Below are positions 44,003 through 53,590 of a stretch of DNA of 64,000 nt, piece by piece. Positions within the stretch are counted from its first letter, which is position 1; each line of letters opens with the position of its first letter. The stretch is from an uncultured Tenacibaculum sp. (GTDB lineage Bacteria; Bacteroidota; Bacteroidia; Flavobacteriales; Flavobacteriaceae), in contig NZ_CANLTU010000013.1 of the NCBI RefSeq assembly GCF_947494125.1, forward strand, positions 18,035 through 82,034, written 5' to 3'. The position numbers and the translations under genes were made by a program. The notes beneath the pieces are model-generated. The model was given only the letters and a program-made list of their open reading frames with translations, was not told the DNA's origin and did not search any database.

Positions 44003-45535
44003 ATGGCAGGAGGAAAACTATCACCAAGGCAGAAGATGATTAACCTAATGTATCTTGTATTTATTGCAATGTTAGCAATGAATATGAGTAAAGAGGTATT
44101 ATCTGCTTTCGGTTTGATGAATGAAAAGCTTTCAGAAGCGAATGTAAAAGCAACTGAAAAGAATACTAGCGCATATGCAACTTTAGCAAAAAAAGCTCAA
44201 GAGCAAGCTAAACAATATGGTGAAGCTAAAGAAAAAACAAGTCAGTTAAAAGTATTAGCAGATGACTTATATGCATACATTGGAGATTTAAAAACTCAAA
44301 TGATGGCAGATGTAAAAGATCCAAAGGCATATGAGTCTATGGATAAGGCCAAATTCTTAGATGAGCTTTTCTTTAAAGGAGGAAAAGTTACTAAAAAAGG
44401 AAAAGAATTTGTAGCTAAAATTGATGCATTTAGAGATCAATCAGCTAAATTATTAGAAGGTACTAAAGTAGCTGGAGTTGTAGAATCTCGTTTCAATACA
44501 GATAAAGTAACAAACAAAGATAAAAAGAAGGTTGATTGGTTGAAATATAACTATGAAGGATTTCCTTTAATTGCATCTTTAACTAAGTTTACTCAGATTC
44601 AGGCAGACGTTAAAGCAACAGAATCAGATGCATTATCTGCATTATTACAAGGAGAGTTAGAAAGTGCAGTTTCTTTAAAGAACTATGAAGCAATGGTTCT
44701 TTTTGAAAAGAATGCATACTATCCGGGAGAAAAATTATCTGGTAAAATTGTATTAGGTAAAAAAGATGATAATTTAACTGCTGAAAAAGTAATTGTTAAC
44801 GGTAAAGAGATTGCTGCTGATAAGATTAAAGCAGGACAAGTTATCTTAGATGGTCCAGCTGGTGCAGTAGGAGATAAGGAATTAAAAGGAGAATTCCAAT
44901 TTATGGAAAATGATTCTTTAGTAACAATTCCAATTGTAGGTGGTTACTCTGTAATTCCAAAACCAAATGAAGCAGTAGTTTCTGCAGATAAAATGAATGT
45001 AGTATATCGTGGATTATCTAATCCTTTAACAATTTCTGTACCAGGAGTGGCAGGTAACAAAGTTACTGCATCTGCACCAGGTTTAAGAAGAGTTAATGGA
45101 GATAAGTATATGATGAGACCAGGTAATGGGAATGAAGTAACTATTAGAGTTTCTGCAACAATACCAGGAGGTGGTAAAATTAATACACCTAAGAAATATA
45201 GAATTAAAGACATACCACCAGCGGTAGGTATGGTAAGAGGTCAATATGGTACTGTAAAAATGCCAAAAGCAAGTGTAGCTCGAATTACAGTTGGAGCAGG
45301 CTTACCAGATTTCTTATTTGATTTAAAATTAAATGTATCTAGTTTTAAAATTAAAGTTCCAGGACAAGTAACAATACCAGTTAATGGAACTAGATTAACA
45401 GCTAGAGCAAAACAGGCACTTGGTAGAGCTAGAAGAAATGATGTAATAACTATTTATGATATTAAGGCATCGGTTTCAGGTTCTAATTACAAGATTAAGA
45501 AAGTGTTACCTGTTAATATAGAAATTACGAATTAA
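44003..45535 (+). CDS. gldM: Gliding motility / T9SS protein GldM
   Basis: 510 residues. One N-terminal membrane helix is in KMINLMYLVFIAMLAMNMSK (about 11-30). A long helical segment follows, then beta domains to the end, including the pattern IVLGKKDDNLTAEKVIVNGK (about 247-266) and GLSNPLTISVPGV. GldM spans the inner membrane and periplasm and transmits motor torque to the GldKN ring. The length and order of parts match family members. Confidence 0.97.
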   Translation: MAGGKLSPRQKMINLMYLVFIAMLAMNMSKEVLSAFGLMNEKLSEANVKATEKNTSAYATLAKKAQEQAKQYGEAKEKTSQLKVLADDLYAYIGDLKTQMMADVKDPKAYESMDKAKFLDELFFKGGKVTKKGKEFVAKIDAFRDQSAKLLEGTKVAGVVESRFNTDKVTNKDKKKVDWLKYNYEGFPLIASLTKFTQIQADVKATESDALSALLQGELESAVSLKNYEAMVLFEKNAYYPGEKLSGKIVLGKKDDNLTAEKVIVNGKEIAADKIKAGQVILDGPAGAVGDKELKGEFQFMENDSLVTIPIVGGYSVIPKPNEAVVSADKMNVVYRGLSNPLTISVPGVAGNKVTASAPGLRRVNGDKYMMRPGNGNEVTIRVSATIPGGGKINTPKKYRIKDIPPAVGMVRGQYGTVKMPKASVARITVGAGLPDFLFDLKLNVSSFKIKVPGQVTIPVNGTRLTARAKQALGRARRNDVITIYDIKASVSGSNYKIKKVLPVNIEITN

Positions 45536-45554
45536 TAAGTAAAAAATTTAAAGT

Positions 45555-46412
45555 ATGAATTGGAAGCGTTTTTATATGGTTTTATTAGCACTTGCTACAA
45601 CTAGTTTTGTAAGTGCCCAAGCTAACCTCTTAAATGCTACAAAGGTAGATGAGATTGGAGTTAAATCTGAAGCACAAATTGTTTCGGAGGACGATAAACC
45701 ACTTCCTTATGGCTATATTAGTGATAGAGATGTGTTATGGTCTAAAGTGGTGTGGGAATACGTTGATTTAAATCAAAAAATCAATTTACCTTATTATTAT
45801 CCAATTGATACTACAAATGCAGGTTTAACAAGACGTTCGTTGTTTGATACCTTATTAAAAGGTATTAAAAATGGTGAAATAAAAGAGGTTTATAGCGATT
45901 CTTATTTTACAACTAAAATAGGAATGGAAGAAATTAAGTCTATGACTTATAATGAACGTGATGATGGTTATGGTAATGTTGATCCTTATTCGGTACAATC
46001 TGCAGATATTAAAGGTTACTTAATTAAAGGTCTTTGGTATTTTGATAAAAGAGGTGGAGAGCTAAAGTATCGTATGTTAGCTTTAGCACCAATGGGACCA
46101 GATGTACAAATATTAGGTACTGATATTGTAGACGAAGGTGAATATGCTTTATTTTGGGTGTTTTTCCCAGACGCAAGAGAAACCTTACATGCATCTAAAG
46201 TATTTAATCCAGAAAACTCTGCACAGCCGTTATCGTATGACAACTTGTTAAATGCAAGAAGATTTACTTCAACAGTAAAAAAGGAAGAAAATATTTACGG
46301 AGACAGATCTATTAAAGATTATGTTAGAGGTAATTCTTTATTCCAATTATTAGAAGCTGATAGAATTAAAGAAGGTATTCGCAACCGTGAAATGGATATG
46401 TGGAACTACTAG
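45555..46412 (+). CDS. gldN: Gliding motility / T9SS protein GldN
   Basis: 285 residues with a signal peptide (MNWKRFYMVLLALATTSFVS, then AQANLLN). The central region has VLWSKVVWEYVDLNQKINLP (about 60-79), a highly conserved GldN feature, and IKGLWYFDKRGGELKYRML (about 155-173). GldN makes a periplasmic ring with GldK. It is the last of the four genes, 19 bases after gldM, and a strong terminator follows. Confidence 0.97.
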   Translation: MNWKRFYMVLLALATTSFVSAQANLLNATKVDEIGVKSEAQIVSEDDKPLPYGYISDRDVLWSKVVWEYVDLNQKINLPYYYPIDTTNAGLTRRSLFDTLLKGIKNGEIKEVYSDSYFTTKIGMEEIKSMTYNERDDGYGNVDPYSVQSADIKGYLIKGLWYFDKRGGELKYRMLALAPMGPDVQILGTDIVDEGEYALFWVFFPDARETLHASKVFNPENSAQPLSYDNLLNARRFTSTVKKEENIYGDRSIKDYVRGNSLFQLLEADRIKEGIRNREMDMWNY

Positions 46413-46433
46413 TAATTCTTAGTTAATAAAATT

Positions 46434-46463
46434 AAAAGCGCTTGCATTGCAAGCGCTTTTTTT
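46434..46463 (+). terminator. gldKLMN terminator
   Basis: AAAAGCGCTTGC (46434-46445) and GCAAGCGCTTTT (46449-46460) pair perfectly over 12 bp around ATT, with a T-run after. It marks the end of the gliding operon. Confidence 0.93.
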
Positions 46464-46476
46464 GTTTTAATAATAG

Positions 46477-46484
46477 TATTTTTG
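46477..46484 (+). promoter_or_regulatory. FAD oxidoreductase -7 box, probably leaderless
   Basis: TATTTTTG ends four bases before the ATG at 46489. As at rlmN, the transcript should begin at or very near the start codon. Confidence 0.5.
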
Positions 46485-46488
46485 AAGT

Positions 46489-47538
46489 ATGAATATTGAG
46501 GTTGATTACATTATCGTTGGTTTAGGTTTAGCAGGAATTTCATTTGCAGAAATTTTAGAAAGGAATAATAAAAGTTTTGTAGTTTTTGAAAATAATTCGC
46601 AAACTTCTTCTTTAGTAGCAGGAGGTGTATATAATCCTGTTATATTAAAGCGTTTTAATGCAGCATGGAATGGACATAAACAAATAGAAAGATCTAAATC
46701 TTTTTACAAGAGTTTAGAAAAAAAACTAAATGTAAAATTAGACCATAAATTTTCTATAAAAAAAGCATTTACAAGTATTGGTGATGAGAATAATTGGTTT
46801 TTAGCATTAGATAAACCAACGTTATTAAATTATATGATGCCAGAAATAAGCAAAGAAAAAATTGATGGTATTATAGGCGATTTTGGTTTTGGTGAATTAA
46901 AAGGAACAGGAAGAATAGACACAGAGCTACTTGTAAAATCTTATAGAGAATATTTAAAGAACTCTAATAAATTGTTAGAAGAAACATTTAACTATGATAA
47001 ATTAAATATTTCAGAAAATAGGATTAATTATAAAAGTATAAAAGCAAAAAAAGTGATTTTTTGTGAAGGTTTTGGGATAACTGAGAATCCATTTTTTAAT
47101 TATTTGCCATTAAATGAGGCAAAAGGAGAAACAATAATTATACATGCCCCAGGGCTAAAAATTGATTTTTTATTAAAATCGAGTGTATTTGTAATGCCTC
47201 TACAAAAGGACCATTATAGAGTTGGTGCTACTTTTAATTGGACAGATAAAACATGTAAACCAACAAAAGAAGCTAGGGAGGAGCTAGAAGAGAAACTAAA
47301 AAAAGCAATTACTGTACCATATACAGTAGTAGATCAAACAGCGGGAATTAGACCTACAGTAAATGATAGACGACCTTTAGTTGGAATACATTCTAAATAT
47401 AAAGAATTAGTCGTTTTAAACGGTTTAGGAACACGAGGTGTTATGATTGGTCCAACGATAGCAAACAATCTATTTAATCATCTAGAAAAAGGTGAAGAAT
47501 TAGATAAGGAAATAGATATAAAAAGATTTAATACATAA
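46489..47538 (+). CDS. FAD-dependent oxidoreductase (DAO family)
   Basis: 349 residues. The dinucleotide fold is at the start: DYIIVGLGLAGISFAEILER (residues 5-24), with G-x-G-x-x-G and an acidic residue beyond. The C-terminal part has VDQTAGIRPTVNDRRPLVGI (about 285-304) and LNGLGTRGVMIGPTIA (about 313-328), as in D-amino-acid-oxidase-like enzymes and the FAD domain of MnmC. The substrate is unknown. The gene is regularly found next to gldN in relatives as far as I recall, though here it has its own promoter. A terminator follows at 47544-47576. Confidence 0.85.
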   Translation: MNIEVDYIIVGLGLAGISFAEILERNNKSFVVFENNSQTSSLVAGGVYNPVILKRFNAAWNGHKQIERSKSFYKSLEKKLNVKLDHKFSIKKAFTSIGDENNWFLALDKPTLLNYMMPEISKEKIDGIIGDFGFGELKGTGRIDTELLVKSYREYLKNSNKLLEETFNYDKLNISENRINYKSIKAKKVIFCEGFGITENPFFNYLPLNEAKGETIIIHAPGLKIDFLLKSSVFVMPLQKDHYRVGATFNWTDKTCKPTKEAREELEEKLKKAITVPYTVVDQTAGIRPTVNDRRPLVGIHSKYKELVVLNGLGTRGVMIGPTIANNLFNHLEKGEELDKEIDIKRFNT

Positions 47539-47543
47539 ATACA

Positions 47544-47576
47544 AAAACAATCTAATTATAATAATCAGATTGTTTT
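47544..47576 (+). terminator. Terminator of the FAD oxidoreductase gene
   Basis: AAAACAATCT (47544-47553) and AGATTGTTTT (47567-47576) pair over 10 bp; A/T runs on both sides fit a bidirectional terminator. Confidence 0.8.
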
Positions 47577-47681
47577 AATAATTCAACTGTTAAGACAGTG
47601 TTATCTTGCGCCCCCCCAGACAGATAGTAACTAATTAACAATCTTAATACGCAAATAAAGTTATATTATTTGAATTAATAC

Positions 47682-47697
47682 TGGGTATTAATACCCA
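47682..47697. repeat. Perfect 16-bp palindrome
   Basis: TGGGTATTAATACCCA is fully self-complementary. It lies between converging genes, 103 bases beyond the response-regulator stop, next to a run of seven C at 47611-47617. It could be a protein-binding site or a weak terminator. Confidence 0.5.
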
Positions 47698-47799
47698 ATA
47701 ATGTAATTTTATCATTAGTTTATTAAGTTTATCGTAGTGAAATATGTTCTTTGAAATCGAAAAACAACTATAGTTGTTTTATGTTTTAATGGATGTAGT

Positions 47800-48429
47800 T
47801 TAAGTAAAAAGATGTTTGTTCTTTTGAGTCCATTTTAATAATGCACCAGTTTTATGAGATAAATCCAATTTTAAAATTATTTTGCTTCTATATTTTTCAA
47901 TAGTTCTAGGTGATAAAAATAACAAATGCCCAATTTCTTTATTAGTTTTATGTTGTGAAATGAGTTTTAGAATTCTTCTTTCAGCTAAAGTAAAATTATT
48001 TAAAATACTAGTGTCATCTTCAGTGAAATTTAAAATATCTTTTATTTTTTGACTAAAAAAAGGTGTATTGTTTAATACAGATTTTATACACAAATCAATT
48101 TCTTCCAAAGCAAATTCTTTAAGTATATAACCATAAATATTACATTTCTTTGCTTGTAAATAAAGTTGAACTTCTTTATGTAAAGTTATTAAGATTATTT
48201 TGGTACTTATATTTTCCTTTAAGCATTCTTTTGCTACTTCAATACCTGTTAATAATGGCATTTCAACATCTAATATAGCAATGGTGGGTTCGTTTTTTAA
48301 AATAAAATTAAGTGCAGTTTTACCATTATTAGCAGTGCCAATTATATGATATTTATTTTCAATTAATAAGTCGGTTAATCCTTTTATTAAAATAGGGTGA
48401 TCATCTGCTATGTAAATACTTGGCCTCAT
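47800..48429 (-). CDS. NarL/LuxR-type response regulator
   Basis: 209 residues. The receiver domain begins SIYIADDHPILIKGL, with the phospho-acceptor Asp in AILDVEMPLL (about 55). The HTH of the LuxR type is at the C-terminus: LAERRILKLISQHKTNKEIG (about 148-167) with SPRTIEKYRSKIILKL (about 173-188). It is the partner of the kinase encoded 3 bases upstream. It controls unknown genes. Confidence 0.93.
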   Translation of the reverse strand: MRPSIYIADDHPILIKGLTDLLIENKYHIIGTANNGKTALNFILKNEPTIAILDVEMPLLTGIEVAKECLKENISTKIILITLHKEVQLYLQAKKCNIYGYILKEFALEEIDLCIKSVLNNTPFFSQKIKDILNFTEDDTSILNNFTLAERRILKLISQHKTNKEIGHLLFLSPRTIEKYRSKIILKLDLSHKTGALLKWTQKNKHLFT

Positions 48430-48432
48430 ATT

Positions 48433-50442
48433 TTATTTAGGTATTAAAATAGTAATTACTGTTCCATTATTAATTTTTGATGTTATTTTAGATATTCCAT
48501 TTAATGATTTTAACCGATTTTTTAAGTTTTTTAAACCGAGCCCTTTTGCATTTTTATATTTTTCATTATAATTAAACCCAATACCGTTATCTTTAATTAT
48601 TAAATTGATGTGCTTTTGAGTTGTATGAATGCTAATTTTTGCAGAATCTGCTTTTGAATGTTTAATTATATTGTTTAAAGATTCTTGTATTATTCTAAAT
48701 AAATTAAGCTCCTGTTCTGGAAGTAATATATTATCAATATTATCAATATCTCCAAAAATTAAAATATCTTGATAAGAAGTGTCTATTTCATCAATAAAAG
48801 CTTGAATAGTTTTTGTTATTCCAATTTGCGAAATTTGAATTGGTTGTAAGTTTTTAGAAATAACTCTAATTTCATTAATGGCTTTATTGACCAGCTCACA
48901 GGTTTTATCATCGTTATTTATAACAGCTTCGTTTTTTATTAATAATAATTTATGTCCTAGGCTATCGTGTATATCTTTTGAAACCCTTTTTCTTTCATTA
49001 TCTATATAGGATAATAGATTTGAAGAATAGTTTTTATCTAGTTGTTGAGACTTCTTTAAATAAATACTATTAAAAAAGAAAAAAAGTAAAGCTATTATTA
49101 ATATGCTTAAAATTATTGATATTAAAAGTAAAAAATCTTTATCTTTTTTATCTTCAGTTAAATTATGAATGTCTGTTTTTTGTTTTCTAATTTTATCTTC
49201 TTTCTGTTTTATATCATATAATGTTTGATAATATAAGAGGATGCTTAATTTTTCTTTATTAAATAAAGAGTCTTTAACTGTATGAAATTTTGTGTAAAAT
49301 TTAAAAGCTTCTGGTAAATTATTTTGCGCTTTATATATCTTATATAGTAGCTCATTAATATCAATAATATTTTGCGTGTAATTTTGCTTTTTTGCATTAA
49401 TTAGATTCTCTTTACTTAGCTTTAGAGCTGCAGTTAACTTATTAGTTTTAAATAAATAATGAGCTTTTAATTTTTGAAAATGATAATAATTGTCATTTTC
49501 GTTACTAATAATACTCTTTGATGCTAAATTGTAAAACAAATTTGCTTGAGCTAAGTTGTCGTATTGTAAATAAAATCTAGTTAAATCAGAATAAATATAG
49601 GTTAAATTAAGAAATTCATCATTTTCCTTTTTTGCAGCTTTTAAAGCTTTATAAAGAGCTTTTTCTTGTTTACTATACTGTTTGTTATTTTTATATTCAT
49701 TAGCTAGTTTTAAATAATCACTTGAAAGTCCTTCGAGATAATTAGCATTTATTTTTTCTTTGATAAGATTTAATCTTTCTTCAATAGTTTTTGTAATTAA
49801 GTTATTAATAGCATTAACGTCAATTATTGAAGATTTGGTATAGTAAATATAAGCTTGATCTTTAAGATTAGTATAATACTTTAAAGCTTCTTTAAAACTA
49901 GTTAAAGCATTATAAAAATCGCTAATATTAAAATATGCTTGACCTCTAAAATACAATGCATCAGCAACATGTATAGAGTCTTTAGAAGAGTAATTGTTTA
50001 TAGCTTTACTATAATTTTTAATGGCTTCATTATAATTTTTTCCGTTAAAATAAACACCACCTTTTTTTAAAAAGATACTTCCTAGGAGGTAAGAATTAGT
50101 TGTAGTACTTTTAATTCCTTCTAATTTATTAATTATTTTTAGTGCTTTTTCTCTTTTTCCTAAACGTACATTTACATAATATATAACCTTTACGCCTTTT
50201 TTGATAGCTTCATCATACTCTTTATTCTCAATAGCTATATCAATATACTCTTCAGAGTATTTAACAAAATCAGTAATTTTATTATTAGTTAAAGAAGTAC
50301 TAATAAGACTATCAAGTTGTATTAATTTAAAATTTGAGATGTTTTTAACTTTGTCCTTTTGAGAAAAAGAACTAAAAGAGAAAGCAAAAGTTACTATAAA
50401 AAAACAATGCTTTAAATTTTTATTTAAAAGTTTATTTAGCAA
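48433..50442 (-). CDS. TPR sensor histidine kinase, HisKA_3 type
   Basis: 669 residues. Signal peptide (MLNKLLNKNLKHCFFIVTFA, then FSFSSFSQ), then many TPR-like repeats to about residue 400, a coiled stretch, one membrane helix near 435-458, and the kinase. The dimerisation motif of the NarX/DesK class is ERKRVSKDIHDSLGHKLLL (about 484-502), and the ATP-binding part has NLFRIIQESLNNIIKHSKAD (about 575-594) and DNGIGF, GLGLKNLKNR. The sensor part is probably periplasmic. It acts with the NarL-type regulator downstream. Confidence 0.93.
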   Translation of the reverse strand: MLNKLLNKNLKHCFFIVTFAFSFSSFSQKDKVKNISNFKLIQLDSLISTSLTNNKITDFVKYSEEYIDIAIENKEYDEAIKKGVKVIYYVNVRLGKREKALKIINKLEGIKSTTTNSYLLGSIFLKKGGVYFNGKNYNEAIKNYSKAINNYSSKDSIHVADALYFRGQAYFNISDFYNALTSFKEALKYYTNLKDQAYIYYTKSSIIDVNAINNLITKTIEERLNLIKEKINANYLEGLSSDYLKLANEYKNNKQYSKQEKALYKALKAAKKENDEFLNLTYIYSDLTRFYLQYDNLAQANLFYNLASKSIISNENDNYYHFQKLKAHYLFKTNKLTAALKLSKENLINAKKQNYTQNIIDINELLYKIYKAQNNLPEAFKFYTKFHTVKDSLFNKEKLSILLYYQTLYDIKQKEDKIRKQKTDIHNLTEDKKDKDFLLLISIILSILIIALLFFFFNSIYLKKSQQLDKNYSSNLLSYIDNERKRVSKDIHDSLGHKLLLIKNEAVINNDDKTCELVNKAINEIRVISKNLQPIQISQIGITKTIQAFIDEIDTSYQDILIFGDIDNIDNILLPEQELNLFRIIQESLNNIIKHSKADSAKISIHTTQKHINLIIKDNGIGFNYNEKYKNAKGLGLKNLKNRLKSLNGISKITSKINNGTVITILIPK

Positions 50443-50511
50443 TTTATATTGGAGGCTAATGTAAGATTATGATATAAACCTACTAAATAAACTACTGAAA
50501 ATCAAGTGTTT

Positions 50512-50886
50512 TTAGTGTTTTTTGTCATAGCTAACAAAAATATTAATCCAAATAATGCGAGATAAACGCAAGTTAATAGGAGTTAATAATAAAGATAATA
50601 TTATAATTAGAATAAAACTTTTAAGAATAGATAAGCCAATTAATACTTTAGCGATAATAAAAATAGCAACAAATAAGGCAACTGCAATTCCATAGTTAAT
50701 ATACATAGCTCCAAAGAAAAAAGAAGGCTCCATCATATATTTTAAGTTACATTTTGGACAGTTATCATGAAGTGTTGTTATTTTTTTAGGATTAAAAGAA
50801 ACACCATACTTAAAAAACTCACCTTCATGGCAACGTGGGCATTTACTTTTAAAAATACTATATAATTTACTTCCTTTACCTAACAT
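50512..50886 (-). CDS. DUF983 family protein
   Basis: 124 residues. The N-terminal half has two Cys pairs, CPRCHEGEFFKYG (about 15-27) and CPKCNLKYMMEPSFFFGAMY (about 43-62), a zinc-ribbon arrangement typical of DUF983. Two membrane helices follow (about 65-85 and 89-108). Function of the family is not established. It is divergent from the ABC-F gene. Confidence 0.88.
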   Translation of the reverse strand: MLGKGSKLYSIFKSKCPRCHEGEFFKYGVSFNPKKITTLHDNCPKCNLKYMMEPSFFFGAMYINYGIAVALFVAIFIIAKVLIGLSILKSFILIIILSLLLTPINLRLSRIIWINIFVSYDKKH

Positions 50887-50926
50887 ATCTTATTAAATTA
50901 TTAACCTAATTAACTATTTCGTTTTG

Positions 50927-50934
50927 TAAGTTTG
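50927..50934 (+). promoter_or_regulatory. ABC-F gene promoter -7 box
   Basis: TAAGTTTG fits TAnnTTTG and would give a leader of about 65 bases before the ATG at 51007. Confidence 0.45.
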
Positions 50935-50962
50935 CACAAATTTCAACAAAAATAACACATTA

Positions 50963-50984
50963 TTTTGTAACAGTAGTTACAAAA
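50963..50984. promoter_or_regulatory. Inverted repeat in the ABC-F leader
   Basis: TTTTGTAAC AGTA GTTACAAAA is a perfect 9-4-9 inverted repeat in the intergenic gap, about 25 bases before the ABC-F ATG. No T-run follows, so it is not a terminator. It could be a leader hairpin or an operator between the divergent genes. Confidence 0.5.
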
Positions 50985-51006
50985 ACAAAGTAATTCGTAA
51001 TACACT

Positions 51007-52923
51007 ATGTTAAACGTACATAATTTATCGGTTTCATTCATGGGAACTGATTTATTCTCAGGAATCACTTTTAAATTAAATAAAGGAGATAGAATAGGAT
51101 TGATAGGGAAAAATGGAGCTGGAAAATCAACTTTATTAAAAGTGCTTTCTAAAGATATTGAAAGTAGTGGAGGTACCATGGCTTTTGATAAGGAAGTACG
51201 TATGGGGTTTTTGCGTCAGGATATAGATTTTGTTCAAGGAAGAACTATTTTAGAAGAAGCATATCAGGCATTTACTGAAATTAAAGCAATTGAACTAGAT
51301 TTAGATGAAATAAACAATCAATTAGCAACTCGTACCGATTATGAAAGTGAAGGGTACAATCAGTTAATAATCGATTTAAACGAAAAAACAGAGCGATACG
51401 AATTACTTGGTGGATATAATTATCAAGGAGATACTGAGAAAATATTACAAGGTTTAGGATTTCAAAGAGAAGATTTTGATAAGTTAACTGATACTTTTTC
51501 AGGAGGATGGAGAATGCGTATTGAATTGGCTAAACTATTATTGCAAAATAACGATATTTTGTTACTAGATGAGCCTACCAATCACTTAGACATAGAATCT
51601 ATTATTTGGTTGGAAAATTTTTTAAAAAATTATTCAGGAGCTATCGTTTTAGTATCGCATGATAAAATGTTTTTAGATAATGTAACTAATAGAACAATAG
51701 AGATTTCTTTAGGACAGATTTACGATTATAAAAAGCCATATTCAGAGTTTTTAAAGTTAAGAGCTGAGATTAAAGAGAAGCAGTTACAAACACAGAAGAA
51801 TCAGCAAAAGGAGATAGAGCAAACTGAAAAGTTGATTGAAAAGTTTAGAGCCAAGGCAAGTAAGGCATCTATGGCGCAATCGCTAATTAAAAAATTAGAC
51901 AAAGTACAACGTATTGAGGTTGATGGTGATGATAATGCAACAATGAATGTGCGTTTCGCTATTTCTAAAGAACCTGGTAAAATAATTGTTGAGGCAGAAA
52001 ATTTATGTAAAAGTTACGGAGATAAACATGTTTTAGAAAATGTAGATTTATTAATAGAACGTAATAGTAAAATAGCATTTGTAGGTCAAAACGGACAAGG
52101 GAAATCTACCTTAGCAAAAATGATGGTAGGAGAAATTCCTTTTGAAGGCGATTTAAAACTAGGCCACAATGTAGAAATCGGGTATTTCGCTCAAAATCAA
52201 TCAGAAGAATTACCTCCAGAAAAGACGGTTTTAGAAATTATGGAAGATGCTGCTACCGATTCTAATAGAATGCGCGTTAGAGATATGTTGGGGTCATTTT
52301 TGTTTGGAGGAGATGCAGTAGATAAAAAAGCAAAAGTATTATCAGGGGGAGAGCGTAATCGTTTAGCTTTATGTAAATTATTATTATCGCCGTTTAATGT
52401 GTTAATAATGGATGAGCCTACGAATCACTTAGATATTGCCTCAAAAAATGTGTTAAAAAATGCACTTCAGAGTTTTGATGGAACTTTGATTTTAGTATCA
52501 CATGATCGTGATTTCTTACAAGGGTTAACTTCTACAGTTTACGGATTTAAAGATAAAGTAATAAAAGAATATTTAGGAGATATTGATTATTTCTTAGAGC
52601 AACACAAAATGGAGAATTTGCGTGATGCAGAAAAGAAAACTGTTGTAAAAGAAGAAAAAAACACTTCAAAAAAAGACAGTTATAAATTATCTAGAGAAGA
52701 AGAAAAAGAATTAAAAAGATTAAAGAATAAGCTAAATAAAATAGAGAATAAAATAGCAGATATTGAATCTGAAATAGAAAAAATAGATTTAGAATTGGCT
52801 CAGAATTATGATGAAGTTTCTTCTCGACCTAATTTCTTTGAAAAATATAAAGCAAAGAAAGCCCAAATAGATACATTAATGGAAGAATGGGAAACTGTAG
52901 AAGAACAGATTTCTAACTACTAA
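51007..52923 (+). CDS. ABC-F family ATPase (Uup-like)
   Basis: 638 residues. Two ABC domains without membrane segments: Walker A GKNGAGKST (about 34-42) and GQNGQGKST (about 361-369), signatures FSGGWRMRIELAKLL (about 165-179) and LSGGERNRLALCKLL (about 444-458), Walker B LLLDEPTNHLD and LIMDEPTNHLD. A linker rich in Lys, Gln and Glu joins them, and a coiled-coil tail ends the protein (about 560-635), as in Uup. ABC-F proteins act on the ribosome; some give antibiotic resistance and some assist normal translation. The domain order with a long C-terminal coil suits the housekeeping Uup type. Confidence 0.93.
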   Translation: MLNVHNLSVSFMGTDLFSGITFKLNKGDRIGLIGKNGAGKSTLLKVLSKDIESSGGTMAFDKEVRMGFLRQDIDFVQGRTILEEAYQAFTEIKAIELDLDEINNQLATRTDYESEGYNQLIIDLNEKTERYELLGGYNYQGDTEKILQGLGFQREDFDKLTDTFSGGWRMRIELAKLLLQNNDILLLDEPTNHLDIESIIWLENFLKNYSGAIVLVSHDKMFLDNVTNRTIEISLGQIYDYKKPYSEFLKLRAEIKEKQLQTQKNQQKEIEQTEKLIEKFRAKASKASMAQSLIKKLDKVQRIEVDGDDNATMNVRFAISKEPGKIIVEAENLCKSYGDKHVLENVDLLIERNSKIAFVGQNGQGKSTLAKMMVGEIPFEGDLKLGHNVEIGYFAQNQSEELPPEKTVLEIMEDAATDSNRMRVRDMLGSFLFGGDAVDKKAKVLSGGERNRLALCKLLLSPFNVLIMDEPTNHLDIASKNVLKNALQSFDGTLILVSHDRDFLQGLTSTVYGFKDKVIKEYLGDIDYFLEQHKMENLRDAEKKTVVKEEKNTSKKDSYKLSREEEKELKRLKNKLNKIENKIADIESEIEKIDLELAQNYDEVSSRPNFFEKYKAKKAQIDTLMEEWETVEEQISNY

Positions 52924-52930
52924 TAAAATT

Positions 52931-52967
52931 TAAAGCTCTTATAATACTTAGTTTATAGGAGCTTTTT
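52931..52967. terminator. Terminator between ABC-F and GNAT genes
   Basis: AAAGCTCTTATAA pairs with TTATAGGAGCTTT with one wobble, followed by T-run on the plus strand; it serves both converging genes. Confidence 0.8.
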
Positions 52968-52983
52968 TATGGACTGATTATTC

Positions 52984-53403
52984 TTAAAAATAGGTTTCCA
53001 TAATAACATAATCAATTCCGTCTTTTACAAACTTTTTGTTAGTGGTTTTTAAGTTAAACCTCTCATAGAATTTTGATTTTTCTACTCGAGCATTACACCA
53101 TAATTTTTTAAGGTTTTCTTTTTGCACTAAAGAAATAATGTGTTTTAACAATATAGATCCATAGCCGAAACCTTGAAACTCAATTAAAGTTGCGAATTTT
53201 CTAAACTGAGCTTCGTTATTTTCTATAAATAAGGAAATTATAGAGGTAATTTCTCCGTTAAGAAATAAACCAAAGTGTCTTGCCTCATCATCATTTTTTA
53301 GAGAAACATATGTAATTGGCATATTTGGCCACATAACTTTATGTCGAATAGGTAAAACTTCAGAAGGAGTAATTTGTTTGATGTTTATCGTTTTTGATTT
53401 CAT
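52984..53403 (-). CDS. GNAT family N-acetyltransferase
   Basis: 139 residues, one GNAT domain. The acetyl-CoA binding pattern is KFATLIEFQGFGYGSILLKH (about 70-89), with the Gln/Arg-x-x-Gly-x-Gly motif A reduced to Q-G-F-G-Y-G. LFLNGEITSIISLF (about 47-60) precedes it, and WCNARVEKSKFYERFNLKTT (about 102-121) follows. The substrate is unknown. It is a single gene in an otherwise empty gap. Confidence 0.85.
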   Translation of the reverse strand: MKSKTINIKQITPSEVLPIRHKVMWPNMPITYVSLKNDDEARHFGLFLNGEITSIISLFIENNEAQFRKFATLIEFQGFGYGSILLKHIISLVQKENLKKLWCNARVEKSKFYERFNLKTTNKKFVKDGIDYVIMETYF

Positions 53404-53590
53404 TTTTTAAAGATTAATAGATATTCACAATGAAACAGGTGCTTTATATAGTGTTTTCCTCAAAAAAACAAGAAAATAAGATTGAAAGAAAATTTAAAAT
53501 TTGTTCATAGTTTATTATTCAGGATATAAAGTATAAAGAGTTTAAAAGTACTACATTATATAGATAAACAGAGAACAAATTTGTATGATT

